Shown here piece by piece: positions 18,501 to 27,030 of a stretch of 52,330 bases of DNA. Made by a program: the position numbers and the translations under genes. Under the pieces are notes generated by a model, which was not told the DNA's origin, did not search any database, and saw nothing but the letters and a program-made list of their open reading frames with translations. Source of the stretch: Fidelibacterota bacterium (GTDB lineage Bacteria > Fidelibacterota > Marinisomatia > SCGC-AAA003-L08 > JACNLC01); NCBI GenBank assembly GCA_013204025.1, contig JABMOW010000146.1, positions 1 through 52,330 of the forward strand, in the 5' to 3' direction. How positions within the stretch are numbered: the first letter of the stretch is position 1; the number at the start of each line of letters is the position of its first letter.

Positions 18501-21422
18501 ATCATCATCCGTGGCATTAGGAAAATAGTTTATCGCAACTGGATCGGTACAGCCCAGTAGTTGCGCGCCGGGATAGGTATAGGAAATCGTTTCATCACCC
18601 CACCCATCGATAAAATAATTTGTATTCATCTGCAACTCAGTAAGCGATCCTACCCATCCGATCCCGTCCATATAGTTTCCTGCAACACCATTTCCGATGA
18701 TTTCTGTTGGCATACCATCAGGAAAATATTCCGGCGATAATACTTCCTGGATACTGTTGTCATTTTGAATAAAATACAGGAATTGGATCACATTCGTGTA
18801 TTGGCTATCCAGTATCAATGATATTTCTTCGTACTCACAACTCCCGTCATCATCGGTTGCTTCCGGATTATAGTTTAATGCCCATGGGTCCGTACAGCCG
18901 GTTAGATTATCAAGAGTAGTTGCACATGCTTCATTGGAGTGATCTGACTCATTGACACCATCTGTTGCTGTTACAGTATAGCAATGAGTTTCAGATAATC
19001 CCAGATTCAAGTCTGTATAGTTGGTAGGAGGAATGTCTTCAACTAGTATATTGCCATCACAATAAACATTATATGTCATATTTACACTATCACAATTACC
19101 ATAACAGTATGGTTCTCCAATTTCATATGAAAGTGGTAAATTGAATTGCCCTAAAATAATCTCAACATTCAGGTCAACCCAAGTATCGTTACCTAATGGA
19201 AACCATTGGATATTAGTGAGAACGCCTTCACCGGGTGGAATGAAATCTGTTAATAAATTACCATTTATCATACCAAATAGATCACTTGAGACTTCAAATC
19301 CAGCGTATTCGGCACTCCCCCCATATGTATCGAAATAAAATGCGAGAAAATAGGGATCCAAAAAAATATTGAATTGAAATCCATACACATTTATAGTATT
19401 TGACATGGAAATCTCAATATGCCCATTGGTCACATCACTGACCCACAAAGTGACATCTGATCGGGTACTATCTGTTGTGACTGCATCCCATGTTAATGTG
19501 ATCTGTCCATCACCACCCTCTGCTATCAAATTAGCAGGTGCCGGGAGTAATTCGCCACAGTTGGTGACATCCTGATCACCCACATAGTCAGCCATGCATT
19601 CGGGGTAGGGCGGACAGAGCTGGTTATTGGTGATATTAAAATAGCTGGAATTGCTCCAGTTCAGTGAAAGGTTACACAAACTCTCCGGGATTTCACCCGT
19701 AAGCTGATTGGAATATAACGCCAAACGAGTCAGATTCGTCAGGTTACCCAACTCAACGGGGATTTCACCCGTAAGCTGATTGGTAAATAAATATAAACTA
19801 GTCAGATTCGACAGGTTACCCAACTCCAAAGGGATAGAGCCAGTCAGTTGATTGTATTGAAGCCATAAAACAGTCAGATTCGATAAATTGCCCAGCTCGA
19901 CCGGGATAGTGCCAGTCAGTTGATTAGAGTCAAGGTATAAATAAATCAGATTTGATAAATTGCCCAACTCGACCGGGATAGTACCCGTCAGGTGATTAAT
20001 TTGAATGAATAGATAAGTCAGATTTGATAAATTTCCAAGTTCGACTGGAATAGTACCGGTCAGTTGATTTGAACCCAGGGATAAATGAGTCAAATTGAAT
20101 AAATTGCCCAACTCGACTGGGATAGTGCCGGTCAGTTGATTGCCACCGAGGGATAAATCAGTCAGATTCGACAAATTTCCTAACTCGAATGGAATAGTGC
20201 TGGTCAAATGATTGGAATGTAGATGCAAATCAGTCAGATTCGACAAATTTTCCAGCTCGACTGGAATAGTACCGGTCAGTTGATTGTTATTAAGGGATAA
20301 ATCAGTCAGATTCGACAAATTGCCCAACTCGACTGGAATAGTACCAGTCAGTTGATTGGAATTAAGGGATAAAGTAGTCAGATTCGACAAATTCCCAAAT
20401 TCAATAGGGATAGTACCTGCCAGCTGATTGAATTGTAACAATAATTCAGTCAGATTCATCAGGTTACCCAGTTCTGCTGGGATTTCACCTATCAGGTTAT
20501 TATCCCAACCTCCAAAATTAATTTGTGTCACAAACCCATTCTCACAAGTGATGCCATACCATTCACAAAATGGAGTATCCATCAGCCATCCTTCATTCTG
20601 TGTCCAATTATCCCCATTTGTACTATTGTACAGTGCGACCAGAGCCAGGGAATCGGTATTTGTTGGTTCAGTGTCCGTTGTGGCACAGGCCTCATTCGAA
20701 GGTTCGGATTCATCTATACCATCAACTGAAGTGACAACATAGCAGTGGGTTTCGGAGTAATCCAATCCAGTGTCGATATATTCAGTAATGTCAAGACCGG
20801 CAGAAAGTATATCGCCATCCCTATAAATACTATAAGTAATCACGGCAGGTTCTATACAATCCCCAAAGCAGAAAGGGACCCCATTCTCATAGGATAGTGG
20901 GATTCCGTTTTGTCCACCAATCATTATGAAAGATAGATTTATAAATTCATCAGAACCAGTGTGCGTCCAATTCACATGGGTCAGCACTCCGTCCCCTGGT
21001 GTGATAAAGTCGTTCGCAAATGAAAAACCAATGACCAACCCTTCGGGATTTGTGGAAATTGAAAATCCTGCTTCTTCTGATCTTCCACCGAAGGCTTCTC
21101 CAAAGACAGCCCCAAGAAGCGAATCGGCTAATATGTTAAACTGAAACCCGTACACATCCTCTGTGTTTAGCATCGATATCTCAATATTATTTTCGGTCAC
21201 ATTACTAATCCATAAAGTGACGTCAGTCCTGGATAAATCAGGTGAAACCGTATCCCATGTGAGAGTGATCTCGCCGTCACCGCCGGTTGCTATGAGATTC
21301 GCAGGTGGATCGGTTCTGGAAAAAAGGTTTTGTTCATGAACCTCGGGTAAACCATATTTTATCTGTTCCTGAGGTATGATAATTGTCAAAGATAAAAGAA
21401 TTGATATGATTGGATATTTCAT
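15540..21422 (-). CDS. giant (1960-residue) secreted surface protein with cohesin-like modules, leucine-rich repeats and a T9SS-type sorting domain
   Basis: Layout by residue: signal peptide 1-18; first cohesin-like/Fn3 block about 40-250; leucine-rich cap with NGDNWTQNEGW and WYGITC (about 258-303); eleven 24-residue leucine-rich repeats 316-579; three more cohesin-like/Fn3 blocks, each with the pattern IWISDVT..HIEISM..NVPLYGFQF; three CTDP loops (e.g. CTDPWALNYNPEATDDDGSC); a region with two NDQGEFY modules; and a C-terminal sorting domain with YPNPFNPVTTIGYSIP and LPSGLYFVVMRG, ending KVVLLK. It should be exported to the surface and may bind polymers or partner proteins. It is the largest gene of the island. 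Its 5' side has a minus-strand terminator. Confidence 0.85.
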   Translation of the reverse strand: MKYPIISILLSLTIIIPQEQIKYGLPEVHEQNLFSRTDPPANLIATGGDGEITLTWDTVSPDLSRTDVTLWISNVTENNIEISMLNTEDVYGFQFNILADSLLGAVFGEAFGGRSEEAGFSISTNPEGLVIGFSFANDFITPGDGVLTHVNWTHTGSDEFINLSFIMIGGQNGIPLSYENGVPFCFGDCIEPAVITYSIYRDGDILSAGLDITEYIDTGLDYSETHCYVVTSVDGIDESEPSNEACATTDTEPTNTDSLALVALYNSTNGDNWTQNEGWLMDTPFCEWYGITCENGFVTQINFGGWDNNLIGEIPAELGNLMNLTELLLQFNQLAGTIPIEFGNLSNLTTLSLNSNQLTGTIPVELGNLSNLTDLSLNNNQLTGTIPVELENLSNLTDLHLHSNHLTSTIPFELGNLSNLTDLSLGGNQLTGTIPVELGNLFNLTHLSLGSNQLTGTIPVELGNLSNLTYLFIQINHLTGTIPVELGNLSNLIYLYLDSNQLTGTIPVELGNLSNLTVLWLQYNQLTGSIPLELGNLSNLTSLYLFTNQLTGEIPVELGNLTNLTRLALYSNQLTGEIPESLCNLSLNWSNSSYFNITNNQLCPPYPECMADYVGDQDVTNCGELLPAPANLIAEGGDGQITLTWDAVTTDSTRSDVTLWVSDVTNGHIEISMSNTINVYGFQFNIFLDPYFLAFYFDTYGGSAEYAGFEVSSDLFGMINGNLLTDFIPPGEGVLTNIQWFPLGNDTWVDLNVEIILGQFNLPLSYEIGEPYCYGNCDSVNMTYNVYCDGNILVEDIPPTNYTDLNLGLSETHCYTVTATDGVNESDHSNEACATTLDNLTGCTDPWALNYNPEATDDDGSCEYEEISLILDSQYTNVIQFLYFIQNDNSIQEVLSPEYFPDGMPTEIIGNGVAGNYMDGIGWVGSLTELQMNTNYFIDGWGDETISYTYPGAQLLGCTDPVAINYFPNATDDDGNCRYIGPPLNLTASAIENDIYLDWDAFVLDSSLVDVVIWISDVTEEHIEISMLNNVPLYGFQFSIVPDPEITAEFGTVYGGSAQDAGFSLSSNPIGLTLGFSFTGNSIPPGECVLVFVDWTPTGTDAWVDLLVTNFSGPNGTQLTYAAGEPFCYGNCDPLTISYTIFRDDEIFADSLFTTTFIDSGLGFSETHCYTVTAFDGTNTSDYSNEACATTFSLPGCTDPLAVNYNPQATEDDETCTYVETPLNFEVLRYGGSYCLYWDPYSIDSSLVDVVIWISDITEDHIEISLRNNVPLYGFQFATVLDSTITADYGYTYGGRAQEAGFYMATSDFGMTLGFSYSGSYIEPGEGVLLYIDWVPEGIDEYIDLIVTNFSGPMGDALTFETGDPFCFGNCQPVIITYNVYRNDELLISDLLDTEYIDSDPYQNCYYVSAYDGIYESLHTTENCPLGFPSQDPQHYIDLPEPTGEFHLVHIDDAVGLEFGDEIGLFDYNGIINSGDCSNQFGEILVGASVWSGIPSGVLSAGSIDYCGSFGVPVPGYVVGNPIYIRVWNSVQNVEREIIVTLTAGNGVWGEPQTSVIIEAIGQTALTLTLEPFMNNLISINVEPDDPSIQTVFEDNVIIASNDQGEFYVPSLNYNTIGNMDILEGYKLFTSLNEPYTFSLTGVPVEPYQTINLDPFMNNLISYLPQVPMSTFDAFGAYNNQILLVSNDQGEFYIPSYGATTLTYLYPGKGYRIFLNTDSVVEFAFPQTELIRDFGNDIAEIESYKVESVSQQYDIMKTGLSTPIVITSVVGEVVPGDELVVYAHGIVVGAARIVDPSKPILLTAWEGFHSFGVDIPGYETGDEVDIRLWKMDTNREVKVIADLDNSQFGQSPMNTGILIITSTDVVPQSWSLNRAYPNPFNPVTTIGYSIPVDGYVSIIVYNVTGRQMTQLISENTPVVAGHYSIEFHGDDLPSGLYFVVMRGKSGSEEFTARQKVVLLK
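19686..20477 (-). repeat. tandem 72-bp repeat array encoding 11 leucine-rich repeats
   Basis: Eleven consecutive units of exactly 24 codons (residues 316-579 of the giant protein), each of the form xELGNLSNLTxLxLxxNQLTGTIP split as VELGNLSNLT + LxxNQLTGTIP. Unit length never varies, and differences are mainly at the solvent-exposed x positions. This is the plant-like or bacterial 24-residue leucine-rich class. Confidence 0.95.
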
Positions 21423-21448
21423 TTATTTTTTCTTCCTTTTGTTAAAAC

Positions 21449-21476
21449 GAAAAAACCCGCAGGAGTCCCCACGGGT
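21449..21476 (-). terminator. intrinsic terminator upstream of the giant gene (minus strand)
   Basis: On the minus strand ACCCG (21472-21476) pairs with CGGGT (21455-21459), followed by a run of T. It lies in the leader of the giant gene and about 410 bases after the upstream minus-strand gene, so it may end that transcript or attenuate the giant gene. Confidence 0.6.
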
Positions 21477-21888
21477 AAATTTTTGCTCGTTATAAATCGA
21501 TATAATCAAATGTGATTTTCATGTCTATAACTATTGAATTATTTTTATTAAGTGGATTTAATTTAACACATTGTTTTGGTTCTTTAATAATATATGTTGA
21601 AATTATTAAAATTAATATTGATTATTATTCACAAGAAATTATTAGATAATATTCTTAAATGATTCAACTTCCCCAACTCGTTTACTCGCAAATCCTCAAA
21701 CTGCTTTACTAAACAATCTTACCTTCGGTTTTTGTAATTTTATTCACGTTTTTTCAACGAATGATGTGATCATCATCACATTATTTGAAGTAATTCATTT
21801 TATCCTGCTATAAATGGATATGCTAAAGACAGGGTGATCTGTGAAATAATTCGAAGATAAATTGCCATTCTAATTACTCTAAAGCTGC
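21477..21888. other. AT-rich intergenic region upstream of the giant gene
   Basis: About 410 bases, very AT-rich in its first half. No gene, tRNA or repeat of the island family seen. It probably contains the giant gene's promoter, but no confident motif stands out. Confidence 0.45.
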
Positions 21889-22308
21889 TTACCAAACTTC
21901 TTCACCTAACAATTTTGCTTCAGCCAATTGAATATCTAATACCAATATTTGATTTTCGTTTAAATCTATATCGGTTATATCAGCAGCTGAATATCCTATC
22001 ACATTTGCTTCAAAATTATATCTACCTGGTGTTAGCTTCATTATTGAGTAGTAACCGAATAGACCCGAGGTTGAACCTATCGCCAAACCAGGTGGGAATT
22101 TCACAATCACCTCTACACACAGTAACGGCTCTCCCGTACGTGCATTGGTAACCTGACCGACTACAGTTGCGTATCCTTCATTATCCATCGGGTAAATCGC
22201 GTGAATATTCCCTTGTGACTGTTTGTTATGTATTAGACCCGCACAATGTAAGGAAAAAAGAGAAAGGACTAGGAGAAAATATGTGATTTTTATATTATTT
22301 ACTTTCAA
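21889..22308 (-). CDS. secreted carboxypeptidase-regulatory-like domain protein
   Basis: About 139 residues from a TTG at 22308. It has an N-terminal hydrophobic segment (IKITYFLLVLSLFSLHC) that may be a signal or lipoprotein peptide, although LHC is not a typical lipobox. The rest is one carboxypeptidase-regulatory-like beta sandwich: VVGQVTNARTGEPLLCVEV, YYSIMKLTPGRYNFEANVIGY, ending DIQLAEAKL. TTG is favoured because TGGAGC sits 5 bases before it; a longer ATG frame to 22383 would put 25 non-signal-like residues ahead of the hydrophobic segment. Confidence 0.6.
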   Translation of the reverse strand: MKVNNIKITYFLLVLSLFSLHCAGLIHNKQSQGNIHAIYPMDNEGYATVVGQVTNARTGEPLLCVEVIVKFPPGLAIGSTSGLFGYYSIMKLTPGRYNFEANVIGYSAADITDIDLNENQILVLDIQLAEAKLLGEEVW

Positions 22309-22383
22309 GATGCTCCATTGTTTATCGTGTCTAACAGGTAGCTGAACCATACTTGTCCGACCTCGGTTGGTCGGGATTTTCAA

Positions 22384-22773
22384 CCGGACCCTGATCTCAC
22401 GGAAAGAGGGGAATGTATCACATTCGATTTTTAGTTTCCGATATCTGATTTCATCAACTTAATTTTGTAATTTCCAACAATCCCAAATTTGAGATTCTCC
22501 TTTCCTTCCGGAGGGAAAGGGGTCAGGGGGTTGGGTCCACTACAGCCAATATCTCGAATATCAAAATGAATCCAAAAGGATTGAATACCAATTGAAAACT
22601 ACATTGTACTTGAAGTCGGTGGTTTTCTTTATTCCCCATCCCACTACATCGGTGGGGAATTTCCAAGTTTCATGTTGTCCTGTCTTTAAATCATACATTT
22701 AAATGAATCTGAACATTAGATAAAAATACATAATTAGAACTGATTATTCGTTCGTTTCAGCTTGGCTTTAATC
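22384..22773. other. intergenic region with GC-rich palindromes
   Basis: No gene seen. It holds an 8-bp perfect inverted repeat ATTCCCCA (22631-22638) / TGGGGAAT (22653-22660) and a G-rich stretch near 22500-22540 with CTTTCC..GGAAAG. Neither has a T run, so they look like intergenic palindromic elements rather than terminators. A loosely similar G-rich patch occurs near 47215-47260. Confidence 0.4.
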
Positions 22774-23364
22774 CTAGAACAAACCTCCAACGGAGAAACT
22801 GAGCGTACCATATTTCTCATCTTCAATATTTCTGAAGGCATAATTGAGATTCAAAAGTATCCTCGTCTTCCCACGATCGAATGACCAACCGCCTCCCACA
22901 AGCACACCCACACCAGCTTTGGATGTAACCGTACTGCCGTCAGATGATTGCATAACTGCTTTCGCCAATCCGATATCAGTACGGATAAATGGTCCACTCC
23001 CGAAACGGTCATTCACATATTTGATGAGACTTCCACCGTATATGTATTGATTAAATTGAATCCAATCATCATTTTGTAATACTCTGTCCCCGGTTCCATT
23101 GATCACAACTCCCCCAATGGTTCTTGGATCAATGTGCCAGTAAAAACCAAGCATATCAATACAAATTGTGGAGCTTGATACGCCATCCATTGCTTTCAGC
23201 TCATCCATTAAGGATTGCAATTCAGTTGGATAATCAATACTGGCCATTCCCAATCCCCAGTATGTGTACCAAGACTCTGTATTGGATTTTGGGCTCTCAC
23301 TTTGAGTGAATGCGGTGGAAAGAATGATCATGCAGATCAATCCGGTATGAATTCGATATTTCAT
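22774..23364 (-). CDS. secreted protein, probably an outer-membrane beta-barrel
   Basis: A 196-residue protein with a signal peptide (MKYRIHTGLICMIILSTAFTQ). Alternating hydrophobic strands follow (WYTYWGLGMASIDYP, GVGVLVGGGWSFD, TRILLNLNYAFRN), and it ends in Phe (LSFSVGGLF), the usual terminal residue of outer-membrane barrels. No family named. GGA lies 9 bases before the ATG. Confidence 0.6.
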   Translation of the reverse strand: MKYRIHTGLICMIILSTAFTQSESPKSNTESWYTYWGLGMASIDYPTELQSLMDELKAMDGVSSSTICIDMLGFYWHIDPRTIGGVVINGTGDRVLQNDDWIQFNQYIYGGSLIKYVNDRFGSGPFIRTDIGLAKAVMQSSDGSTVTSKAGVGVLVGGGWSFDRGKTRILLNLNYAFRNIEDEKYGTLSFSVGGLF

Positions 23365-23464
23365 GTGTGGTTCCTTTTTTAAAATAATTTTATGTTATAA
23401 AGAATATTTACTTTCGGTATCCTAGTTATGGGTAATCACTTTCCATACACACTTAACTTTTTCT

Positions 23465-24268
23465 TCAAAACTCAACTTCATCGCTATATAACCATTGCAT
23501 CGTCTCTTGAGTTACATTCCATATTTGTAACCGAACCCGCCAGATACAGGAAGAATTCGGATTTGGAACTTGAAAATCAATGAAAGTCTCTGGTATCAAA
23601 TCGAACGACTCCACACCCGTTCCACACCAGTTGAAAAATATATAATCCCAAGAGTCATCATTCAAATATTGGGTATGGTAAAATAAATAATTATCAGAAT
23701 ATCCACTGTATTGGTAGGTGTCTGTGGTCGTATTGCCAAGTGTAAATGTCGCAATACCGGTAGAGTCGTCTGAATTTTGAAATGCCATAAAAACTGAATT
23801 ATCAGGGAATTCTTCTCCTATTTCATAGCCTGCATATTCTAGTGATAATTGGTTACTTTCAAGTTCTGATGAAGAAACTCCAATAATCTCATAAATCCCC
23901 AACTGTAAGTGTTCAAGGTTTTCTCCATCAGAGTATGCGCCATCCCATTGCCAACTCTCACTGTAAGAATCGCCAGGTTCAATTACAATAGGGACTGCGA
24001 ACTGAAGGCAAATTCTGCTGCCAATAATTTGGTATCTCAGCTCACCTATAATCACTTCAGCAAACAGTGCACATGAAGTTACGGGGTAAAGCGTGAAATC
24101 GGCATCGGTATTGTTCTCAACGGTGACATTGAGTTCAACAGGGTCTAGCGAGGAGAAACTGGATTTATCAGATGAAATCGTTACGATGATGTCACCTGAA
24201 TCATTCGGATCGGTACCTGAATCGCATCCTGCAAAAAGTAGGAGCAAAATAATTGATGTAATTCTCAT
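23465..24268 (-). CDS. lipoprotein with a BsuPI-like immunoglobulin-type domain
   Basis: A 267-residue protein. Lipoprotein signal MRITSIILLLLFAGC (Cys15). The N-terminal domain resembles the BsuPI proteinase-inhibitor fold: LDPVELNVTVENNTD, IEPGDSYSESWQWDG, LQLGIYEIIGVSS. The C-terminal half (about 150-267) is beta-rich and unassigned. GGAG lies 4 bases before the ATG. It has no sorting domain; it should sit on a membrane surface. Confidence 0.65.
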   Translation of the reverse strand: MRITSIILLLLFAGCDSGTDPNDSGDIIVTISSDKSSFSSLDPVELNVTVENNTDADFTLYPVTSCALFAEVIIGELRYQIIGSRICLQFAVPIVIEPGDSYSESWQWDGAYSDGENLEHLQLGIYEIIGVSSSELESNQLSLEYAGYEIGEEFPDNSVFMAFQNSDDSTGIATFTLGNTTTDTYQYSGYSDNYLFYHTQYLNDDSWDYIFFNWCGTGVESFDLIPETFIDFQVPNPNSSCIWRVRLQIWNVTQETMQWLYSDEVEF

Positions 24269-24376
24269 AAATCTCCTTTAACACCGATAAAATAGTTCTG
24301 AAACAAAGTCAACTTTGATAAAAACTTCATTTCGTCTTTCAAACTCAATTTCAATACTAATTGCACATCACGCCTG

Positions 24377-24443
24377 CCCGCCATTGGAGGGTCCGTTGTT
24401 TTAAATACCGACTGATCGCCGGGAAAGCAATCGGTGCGGCGGG
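24377..24443. repeat. nested inverted repeat after the small dockerin gene
   Basis: Outer arms CCCGCC (24377-24382) and GGCGGG (24438-24443) enclose inner arms ACCGA (24407-24411) and TCGGT (24431-24435). It starts a few bases after the stop at 24446. There is no T run. It could be an unusual terminator or a mobile-element remnant. Confidence 0.35.
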
Positions 24444-24445
24444 AG

Positions 24446-25039
24446 TTAGTACGGTTCATCATATAAGAAATAATTAATCAATGAAATGATGTCTGTAACA
24501 TCAATAACGCCATCTTGATTTCTGTCCGATGCACATATCTGGTTTTGTTCAAATTCAATATTTCCAAGGATGTAGTTCACAATTACAATAAAATCAAGAA
24601 CATCCAATATTGAATCATCATTCACATCTCCAATTACACCCTCAAACATAATGCATTCTGGAAGGAAATACGATTGATTGGAGCTGATGTATAGCCACCC
24701 TCCTCCATTTTGAATAGAATAATGGATTGTCATTAATTGATGATCTCCGACAGGTATGGTCGCACCAACCAAAGAAAATCCAACATAAATAATGGATCCG
24801 TCACTTTGCACATTGAATGATAACATGAATCCATCAATGACATCGCCTGGTTCAACATAAAGGGACTGTAACCCCAGGATTGGATCTGAACTGAAGGAAA
24901 ATTGAAATCCACTCGTTTCTGTATCCGTTGTGATCATGATAACAGCCGAGTCAGAATCTGCATAGGATATCCAAAATTGATCCTGTGCACCAACTAGGGA
25001 TAATAATAGAACCGTAACAAATATACTTATGTATTTCAT
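24446..25039 (-). CDS. secreted small cohesin-like / dockerin protein
   Basis: A 197-residue protein. Signal peptide MKYISIFVTVLLLSLVGAQ, a cohesin-like beta domain (TSGFQFSFSSDPIL, GATIPVGDHQLMTIHY), then a C-terminal dockerin pair: GDVNDDSILDVLDFIVIVNY and ASDRNQDGVIDVTDIISLIN. It is a minimal version of the module order seen in the larger neighbours. GGAG lies upstream at a slightly long spacing (about 11 bases). It has no sorting domain. Confidence 0.75.
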   Translation of the reverse strand: MKYISIFVTVLLLSLVGAQDQFWISYADSDSAVIMITTDTETSGFQFSFSSDPILGLQSLYVEPGDVIDGFMLSFNVQSDGSIIYVGFSLVGATIPVGDHQLMTIHYSIQNGGGWLYISSNQSYFLPECIMFEGVIGDVNDDSILDVLDFIVIVNYILGNIEFEQNQICASDRNQDGVIDVTDIISLINYFLYDEPY

Positions 25040-25240
25040 ATTTTTTTCATCTCCACGATAACGCCGAAAATAAGCGATGGTGATTTAACAGCAATGTTTC
25101 AAAATACTCAAAATTTTAACACCACAAAAAAACCGGATTAATATGATCAACACGAACAACATTTTTACAAAAGTTCGATCAACTTAAAAATTAGAAAAAA
25201 GTCACCGTTTTCACCCGTCCGCTTTATTTTATTGTTAATT

Positions 25241-26116
25241 TTATCTTCCATTTACAACTTTTGCTGTTTTAAAAAACGCAATCCATTTATCTTTAATTTC
25301 TGATGGAATTGTTTTTTCTTTGATGGCACGAAATGATACGAATAAATTGTTTTTCCCAACCACAATTGAATAAACTTGTGATTCATAATTATCACTGATT
25401 GATGATTTTTGATTTTCGATTTTAAATATGATCCAAGGATATTCAATATCCTCTTTGCTTTCGATATAATTTACTTCAACTGATTTGCTTTGTTGCTTCG
25501 CTGATTTTTCGAAAATTGACATCGCATTTTGAGCTGTCAATTTCATTCCGTTTTTTGGTATTACCATCATAGAGCCAAATTCTGTCCAGTTTTCAAGACT
25601 TTCTTCTTCTCTGACAAATTCCAACACGGTTACGCCTTTCTCTGAATTGCGATTTGCAAGTTTCCATTTTTCTTCATCTGGCCAATCCAGAGCCAGTGAT
25701 TCATTAACAATTTCTGTGACCGAACCACAATATTGCTGCTCAAGTTGTTTTGCTTGACTCACACCAAGACTTATAGCTTTTTTCAATGTTCTACATGCAA
25801 TCTCTTTTTCATTCTTGGCGTACATTAATTGTGCTTTAAATAAATAGACTGGAGAATAATTGGAATCCACAGAGATAGCAGATTCAATGTCAGAAAGACA
25901 TTTGTCAATATTACCATCATAATAATAAGCTAATGAGCGCCAATAAATAAGTTCTGGATCGTTTGGTATGCTTTGTAGGACTTTGGTAGCTGTATTTATA
26001 ACTTTAGACCAATTTTTCTGTTGATAATAAACAGCAACATCATCTTTTGATTGAGCATTCAAAGAAATAGTTGTAATCAATAACAAAGCGTAATAAATTA
26101 ATTTTTTCAATTTCAT
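25241..26116 (-). CDS. secreted tetratricopeptide-repeat protein
   Basis: A 291-residue protein. Signal peptide (KKLIYYALLLITTISLNAQ), then three TPR-like helical pairs (WSKVINTATKVLQSIPNDPE, CLSDIESAISVDSNYSPVYL, ACRTLKKAISLG), then a C-terminal alpha/beta domain of unknown type with a repeated pattern of hydrophobic strands. The AGGAAG is only 2 bases before the ATG at 26116; a TTG two codons later has better spacing and may be the real start. A GTTAGAT motif lies 20 bases upstream. Confidence 0.7.
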   Translation of the reverse strand: MKLKKLIYYALLLITTISLNAQSKDDVAVYYQQKNWSKVINTATKVLQSIPNDPELIYWRSLAYYYDGNIDKCLSDIESAISVDSNYSPVYLFKAQLMYAKNEKEIACRTLKKAISLGVSQAKQLEQQYCGSVTEIVNESLALDWPDEEKWKLANRNSEKGVTVLEFVREEESLENWTEFGSMMVIPKNGMKLTAQNAMSIFEKSAKQQSKSVEVNYIESKEDIEYPWIIFKIENQKSSISDNYESQVYSIVVGKNNLFVSFRAIKEKTIPSEIKDKWIAFFKTAKVVNGR

Positions 26117-26220
26117 CTTCCTTTTATATTAATAAATCTAACATGTTTTTACCTTAAAACTCCAAGTTTCACGCTTCCGGTGTTTCATGTCCGGTGCAGT
26201 GGTTGTTATCTGGCAACCAG

Positions 26221-26994
26221 TCATCTACGTCGAGTACCGAGAAAGAACAAATTGTCTTTTCGCTTAGGGAATTCACCGATTTTGTAATCGGATGAAATCA
26301 GTTTTGCGATGCGCTTGTCAAGTGCTTGAAGTTTGCGATAAACATTAATAGCATATTTTAACACATCAACCCTTCGCGAGAAACGAAAGCCGAGAATGTC
26401 CCGAACGTTGGGATTGGTTGGAAGTTTGCATCGGACCTCGAAACCGTCGCTGTAGAGGTTGCAACTAAACAGGAACAGCGTATCCACCGAGGTGTAGTGC
26501 ACAAAGCAATCACGATAGTCTTTCATCCGTGACACCCATCGGGATTGAGCTATTCGCAAAATATCTGCACAGCCAGTGAGATGGTTTTTTTTACAGAGTT
26601 TGTTGAATGATGGTGGTGTCTGTTCGACGTATGCCGTGCCGACAATACGCGCCAAAATGTCGAGACTGCTGCTCATGGCGTTAAGAAACGACTCAAAGTC
26701 CCAATAGACCTGTAGTGTGTCTTTATCCCCCATCGCCATTCCGAAGCAGCTCTTCTCCGCCTTCTCAATTTCTGATGCGAAATGTCGATGCGCCTTCTGG
26801 TATTTCGCGTGGATTTGAGTTAATCGAAATTCAACATGGTCGATGTGATAGCGGTAGACACGTGGGTACTCGCGCGCAAACCATGCGAATTCAGCGTATG
26901 CGTCATCAGCATCCATCTCGAAACGGATTCGATCAAGAGTGCGTACGACTTCCGGCGAATACCGTGGAAAAGCCGGAAGCTTTGGCAATGGCAA
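26221..26994 (-). CDS. HEPN-like helical protein of unknown function
   Basis: A helical protein of 257 residues, no signal peptide. It has RDCFVH (residues 161-166), matching the RxxxxH motif of HEPN-type RNases, preceded by long amphipathic helices; this is a suggestion, not proof. Start uncertain: TTG at 26994 has no ribosome site, while an in-frame ATA at 27015 has GGAG 6 bases before it and lies 15 bases after repeat copy 3, the same distance as the ATG in the copy 2 case. Its base composition (about half G+C) is far above its AT-rich neighbours, which points to recent transfer. Confidence 0.55.
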   Translation of the reverse strand: MPLPKLPAFPRYSPEVVRTLDRIRFEMDADDAYAEFAWFAREYPRVYRYHIDHVEFRLTQIHAKYQKAHRHFASEIEKAEKSCFGMAMGDKDTLQVYWDFESFLNAMSSSLDILARIVGTAYVEQTPPSFNKLCKKNHLTGCADILRIAQSRWVSRMKDYRDCFVHYTSVDTLFLFSCNLYSDGFEVRCKLPTNPNVRDILGFRFSRRVDVLKYAINVYRKLQALDKRIAKLISSDYKIGEFPKRKDNLFFLGTRRR

Positions 26995-27030
26995 GAGCTT
27001 GGATTTTTGAGCTATGTCTGTCTCCTGTGC

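Noticed and set aside
19686-20477. Regular 72-bp repeats as a CRISPR array
   Set aside because: The repeats are wholly coding, without unique spacers; they encode leucine-rich repeats.
22500-22540. G-rich stretch as a terminator or known insertion element
   Set aside because: No T run, no terminal inverted repeats and no transposase nearby.
24265-24462. Minus-strand open frame between the BsuPI-like and small dockerin genes
   Set aside because: It crosses the nested inverted repeat and the end of the dockerin gene; low-quality composition.
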